This document shows, piece after piece, positions 13,760 through 16,467 of a stretch of 16,467 bases of DNA; positions within the stretch are counted from its first letter, which is position 1, and every line of letters begins with the position of its first letter. The translations under genes and the position numbers were made by a program. Source of the stretch: JAIRTY01 sp050257395 (GTDB taxonomy: Bacteria; Actinomycetota; Actinomycetes; Streptosporangiales; Streptosporangiaceae). The stretch is taken from positions 1 to 16,467 of the forward strand of contig JBLMWU010000068.1 of assembly GCA_050257395.1 (NCBI GenBank), given 5' to 3'. The notes beneath the pieces were generated by a model. It saw only the letters and a list, made by a program, of their open reading frames with translations. It had not been told where the DNA came from and did not search any database.

Positions 13760-13785
13760 CCGCCCGGGTGGGCGTTGCCCGGCGG
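13760..13785. terminator. GC-rich hairpin between convergent ligase and GH51 genes
   Basis: CCGCCCGGG (13760-13768), loop TGGGCGTTG, CCCGGCGG (13778-13785): an 8-bp stem with one bulged C. It fills the 30-bp convergent gap and ends just before the complement of the GH51 stop codon. A smaller alternative hairpin, CGCCC-GGGT-GGGCG (13761-13774), overlaps it. It is a probable bidirectional terminator, though it lacks a U-run. Confidence 0.45.
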
Positions 13786-16437
13786 TCAGCTGCCGAGGGT
13801 GACCACGGTCAGCGAGTTGGCGGGTGCCTGGTAGCTGAAGACTCCTTTCGATCCGCGCAGGGTGCCGCGGGCCGGCACCACGGCGGTGGGGTTCGCCAGG
13901 GTGTTCCCGGCCTGCGGGTCGGGGTCGCTGAGCACCTGGAGGCTCGCCACCGGTGTGCTCCGCCCGGCGAACGTGAGCTGGGTCGGCACGGCCTGCGAGC
14001 CCGGGTTCACGATCTTCAGGTAGACGGCGCCGGTCCGGCTGCCGATGGTCGCCGAGAAGTACAGGCCGGTGGCGCTCGCGGTGACCGGCAGTACCTTGTC
14101 GCCGACGTTGCGGGCGAACATCCGCTGCACCCAGTAGGACGTCGAGCCGAAGCTGTGGATCTGGTCGTAGCCGATCAGGTCCGGGTTCCACTGGGTGTGG
14201 CCGACGTTGGCGAACAGTGGTGCGTACGAGCTCATGTGGACGATGTCGGAGTTGCGTTCCATCCCGGTCATGAACGCGGCCTCGCCGATGGAGTTGCCGA
14301 GCAGGCCGGTCGGCAGGCCGCCCGCGCCAGCGGTGGCCGCGTACTCCCCGACGAACACCATCGGCCCGTTCCGGTCGTAGCTGTCGTACCGGGTGGACTG
14401 CTGCTCGAAGAACGCCGCCGAGCTGTAGTAGTGCTCGTCGATGATGTCCATCGGGCGGCTCGTCACCGGGGTGGTGGCGATGGTCTTGATCTGCGGGTAC
14501 GCGGCCTTGATGGCGTCGTAGAACATCGGGTACCGGTAGGCGCCGTAGCTGCCGGACCGGTCGAACTGGTCCTCGTTGCCGATCTCGATGTAGGGGACGG
14601 GGAACGGTGCCGGGTGCCCGTCGGCCGCCCGGCGCGCACCCCAGCGGGAGGTCACCGGGCCGATCGCGTACTCGATCTCGTCCAGCGCGTCCTGGACGTA
14701 GGGCCCGAGGTCACTCTGGGCGATGACCGTGCCGTTCAGCGCGTACCCGGCCCAGACCCCCAGCACCGGGGTGGCGCCGAGATCCTCGGCGAGCTGCAGG
14801 AACTCGAGCAGGCCGAGGCCGTCGTCGCTCCAGTAGCCCCAGGCCGAGTTCTGGTGCCCGGGGCGCTCCCAGATTGGCCCGATGGTGGTCTTCCAGTCGA
14901 ACCGCGTCGCCACGGTCCCGCCCTCGAGGTAGTTGCCGCCGGGGAAGCGGAGGATCTTCGGGCGGATCCGCCTCAGCAGTTCCACCAGGTCGGGGCGGAG
15001 CCCGTTCGGCCGGTTCCGGTAGGTGGGCGGGAAGACGGAGACGACCTGGAGCCAGACCGAGGTCCCGGCCGGGACCGGGGTGACCGGGCCGGTGCGGTTG
15101 TCGATGCCGATGACGAACCGGTTGCCCGTGGACTCGCTGGCGCCCGCGGGCACCCGCAGGGTGGTGGTGTACCGGCGCCAGGCCGTGGTGAGGCCGCCCA
15201 CCCGGGCGGAGGCGAAGGCCTTCGAGCCGTCCGCGGCCTCCAGGCTGACCGTCAGCGGCCCGGTGAAGTCGCTGGCCTTGGCGAAGAAGGACACCCGGTA
15301 GCTGCGGCCGGGCACGACGGGTACCCCGAAGTAGCCGCCGTTGGCCATCCCGGCCCGCTGCCCCGCGGCGGCGGAGTTCATGTCCAGCCGCAGTGACCGG
15401 CTGAGCTGGCTGTTCAGCGGGGCTCCGGCGTCCAGGGACGCGGTCACCGAACCGCCGCCGTCCTGCACCGGGTTCCAGTCGGTGGTGACCGGCACGATCG
15501 TGCCGTCGCGGGAGTGGCCGGAGGAATCGGTGGCGACGTCGCCCTTGGCCTCGTCGAACCGGTACCAGGCGACGTCACCGCCGCCCGGTGTGCCCCCGGC
15601 CGAGGTGGTCAGCGACTGCACCTCGGCAGCGGACAGCGCCCGGCTGTAGATCTGGACCTCGTCGAGGGTCGCGTCCAGGTAGGGGTCGGGCCACTGGGAC
15701 TTGCCGAGGTAGTTCTGCGTCGTCGCGCCGAGGCTGGTGGGATTGAGCGTCATCGAGGTGTTCGTGTCCACCGCCGAGCCGTTCACGTACAGCGTCGCCG
15801 TCGTGCCCGACAGGGTGACGGCCAGGTGGCTCCACGCGTTCGCCGGGATCGGGGACGGCGCGTTCAGCTGCTGCTCGTGGCCGTTGCTGCTGACCGTGAT
15901 GGCGAACCGGGGGTTGCCGGTCCCGCCAGCCGCGACGGTCATGAACATGTAGATGTTCTCGCCGTCGCCGAAGTCGAACACCCGCGACCAGGTGGGGAGC
16001 GCGGCCGGGTTCACCCACGCGGCGACCGTGAAGTCGGTGAGCCCGCTGACGATGCCCTGCGGCAGCGCCACGTACTGGGCCGGGCTGCCGCCGTTCAGCT
16101 GCAGGGCGCTGCCGAACTTGCCCGGTACCCGGGGGATGTCCCCCGGCGCGATCCACTGGGCCGGGGTGGCCGGATCCATGAACGCCCGGTTGCGGATCAG
16201 CTCCGGGTAGATCCCGCCCACTCCGCCGTAGTTGATCTCCTCGAAGAACACGCCGTACAGGTCAGGGCTGACCGCATGGCCCGGATGGGCGGCGTCCACC
16301 GTCAGGGCCAGGGGGGCGGTGGCCGCCCGGGCCGCGGGCGCTAAGACGGTCTCCGCGGCCGGCAGCGCGGTCGCGCCGAGGATCCCTAACGCCGTCCTCC
16401 GCAGGACGGTGCGCCTGGTCAGTTCGTGCTCGCTCAT
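13786..16437 (-). CDS. Secreted GH51 alpha-L-arabinofuranosidase with inserted LamG and carbohydrate-binding domains
   Basis: An 883-residue extracellular enzyme expected to release arabinofuranose from plant hemicellulose. TRRTVLRR followed by a hydrophobic segment and ARA (to about 38) is a twin-arginine signal. The GH51 start LTVDAAHPGHAVSPDLYGVFFEEIN (45-69 region) is followed by a LamG-like domain (about 105-320), a CBM4/9-like domain (about 328-470), the GH51 barrel (RFPGGNYLEGG at about 497-507) and a beta-sandwich end. The acid/base is probably Glu622 (IEIGNED) and the nucleophile Glu698 (VFVGEYA). A carbohydrate-binding insertion at this place is known in the plant-like GH51 branch; the extra LamG is less common. 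ATG at 16437 has GGAG 7 nt upstream. It converges with the ligase gene; upstream regulation lies outside the window. Confidence 0.92.
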   Translation of the reverse strand: MSEHELTRRTVLRRTALGILGATALPAAETVLAPAARAATAPLALTVDAAHPGHAVSPDLYGVFFEEINYGGVGGIYPELIRNRAFMDPATPAQWIAPGDIPRVPGKFGSALQLNGGSPAQYVALPQGIVSGLTDFTVAAWVNPAALPTWSRVFDFGDGENIYMFMTVAAGGTGNPRFAITVSSNGHEQQLNAPSPIPANAWSHLAVTLSGTTATLYVNGSAVDTNTSMTLNPTSLGATTQNYLGKSQWPDPYLDATLDEVQIYSRALSAAEVQSLTTSAGGTPGGGDVAWYRFDEAKGDVATDSSGHSRDGTIVPVTTDWNPVQDGGGSVTASLDAGAPLNSQLSRSLRLDMNSAAAGQRAGMANGGYFGVPVVPGRSYRVSFFAKASDFTGPLTVSLEAADGSKAFASARVGGLTTAWRRYTTTLRVPAGASESTGNRFVIGIDNRTGPVTPVPAGTSVWLQVVSVFPPTYRNRPNGLRPDLVELLRRIRPKILRFPGGNYLEGGTVATRFDWKTTIGPIWERPGHQNSAWGYWSDDGLGLLEFLQLAEDLGATPVLGVWAGYALNGTVIAQSDLGPYVQDALDEIEYAIGPVTSRWGARRAADGHPAPFPVPYIEIGNEDQFDRSGSYGAYRYPMFYDAIKAAYPQIKTIATTPVTSRPMDIIDEHYYSSAAFFEQQSTRYDSYDRNGPMVFVGEYAATAGAGGLPTGLLGNSIGEAAFMTGMERNSDIVHMSSYAPLFANVGHTQWNPDLIGYDQIHSFGSTSYWVQRMFARNVGDKVLPVTASATGLYFSATIGSRTGAVYLKIVNPGSQAVPTQLTFAGRSTPVASLQVLSDPDPQAGNTLANPTAVVPARGTLRGSKGVFSYQAPANSLTVVTLGS

Positions 16438-16467
16438 CGCTCAGCTCCGGTGGTGAGAATGCGGATG

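Noticed and set aside
13768..15396. A 542-codon plus-strand open frame opposite the GH51 gene
   Set aside because: Low-complexity Gly/Arg/Pro/Val/Asp-rich translation without domain motifs, caused by high GC on the antisense of a clear GH51 gene. The same holds for the long frames at 679-1836, 2025-3704, 6480-7973, 7781-9412 and 9453-11417.
1..16467. Mobile elements, tRNA genes, CRISPR arrays, toxin-antitoxin or defence genes
   Set aside because: No transposase, integrase, cloverleaf, spaced direct repeats or defence-protein motifs could be found by reading both strands.

Overview
The window is very GC-rich DNA with strong G/C bias at third codon positions, several GTG starts, a twin-arginine-exported glycoside hydrolase and a predicted F420-dependent oxidoreductase. 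This points to a chromosomal segment of a high-GC actinomycete (Actinomycetota). I cannot name the genus. There is no rRNA, tRNA, CRISPR array, insertion sequence or phage gene.

Left part (1-3760): a small YtxH-like protein (+); then on the minus strand a 35-residue one-helix membrane protein, an anchored NlpC/P60 peptidoglycan hydrolase and a long-chain acyl-CoA synthetase of the FadD15 type. An unusually AT-rich, CTAG-rich palindromic promoter region at 3678-3734 separates the synthetase from a plus-strand pair, a ferredoxin-like alpha/beta-barrel (ABM-type) protein and a MarR regulator, and is the obvious candidate operator for that MarR protein. The marR gene converges on a minus-strand DUF7064/AttH-like lipocalin-fold gene; a hairpin fills the 16-bp gap and takes in both stop codons. 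A small WYL-like protein without a DNA-binding domain follows on the plus strand.

Central part (6149-13755): a divergent catabolic island. Leftward from a 97-bp divergent promoter run an AMP-forming acid-CoA ligase, an LLM-class F420-type oxidoreductase and an NTF2/SnoaL-like protein. Rightward run a Rieske ring-hydroxylating dioxygenase alpha subunit, its beta subunit, an 82-residue companion protein, a BphB-like cis-dihydrodiol dehydrogenase and a second acid-CoA ligase that is a paralogue of the first. Four of the rightward genes are linked by stop/start overlaps, and the ligase and LLM genes overlap by ATGA. The expected job is to dihydroxylate an aromatic substrate, oxidise it to a catechol and activate a carboxylate as a CoA thioester. 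No ferredoxin, ferredoxin reductase, ring-cleavage dioxygenase, transporter or dedicated regulator is present, so the pathway needs genes elsewhere. A 9+9 bp inverted repeat in the divergent promoter suggests a shared operator.

Right part (13786-16437): a large secreted GH51 alpha-L-arabinofuranosidase (minus) with a carbohydrate-binding module and an inserted LamG domain whose motif order looks circularly permuted. Together the genes suggest a soil or litter saprophyte using plant-derived polysaccharide, aromatic acids and lipids. The substrate of the aromatic island cannot be read from sequence alone.
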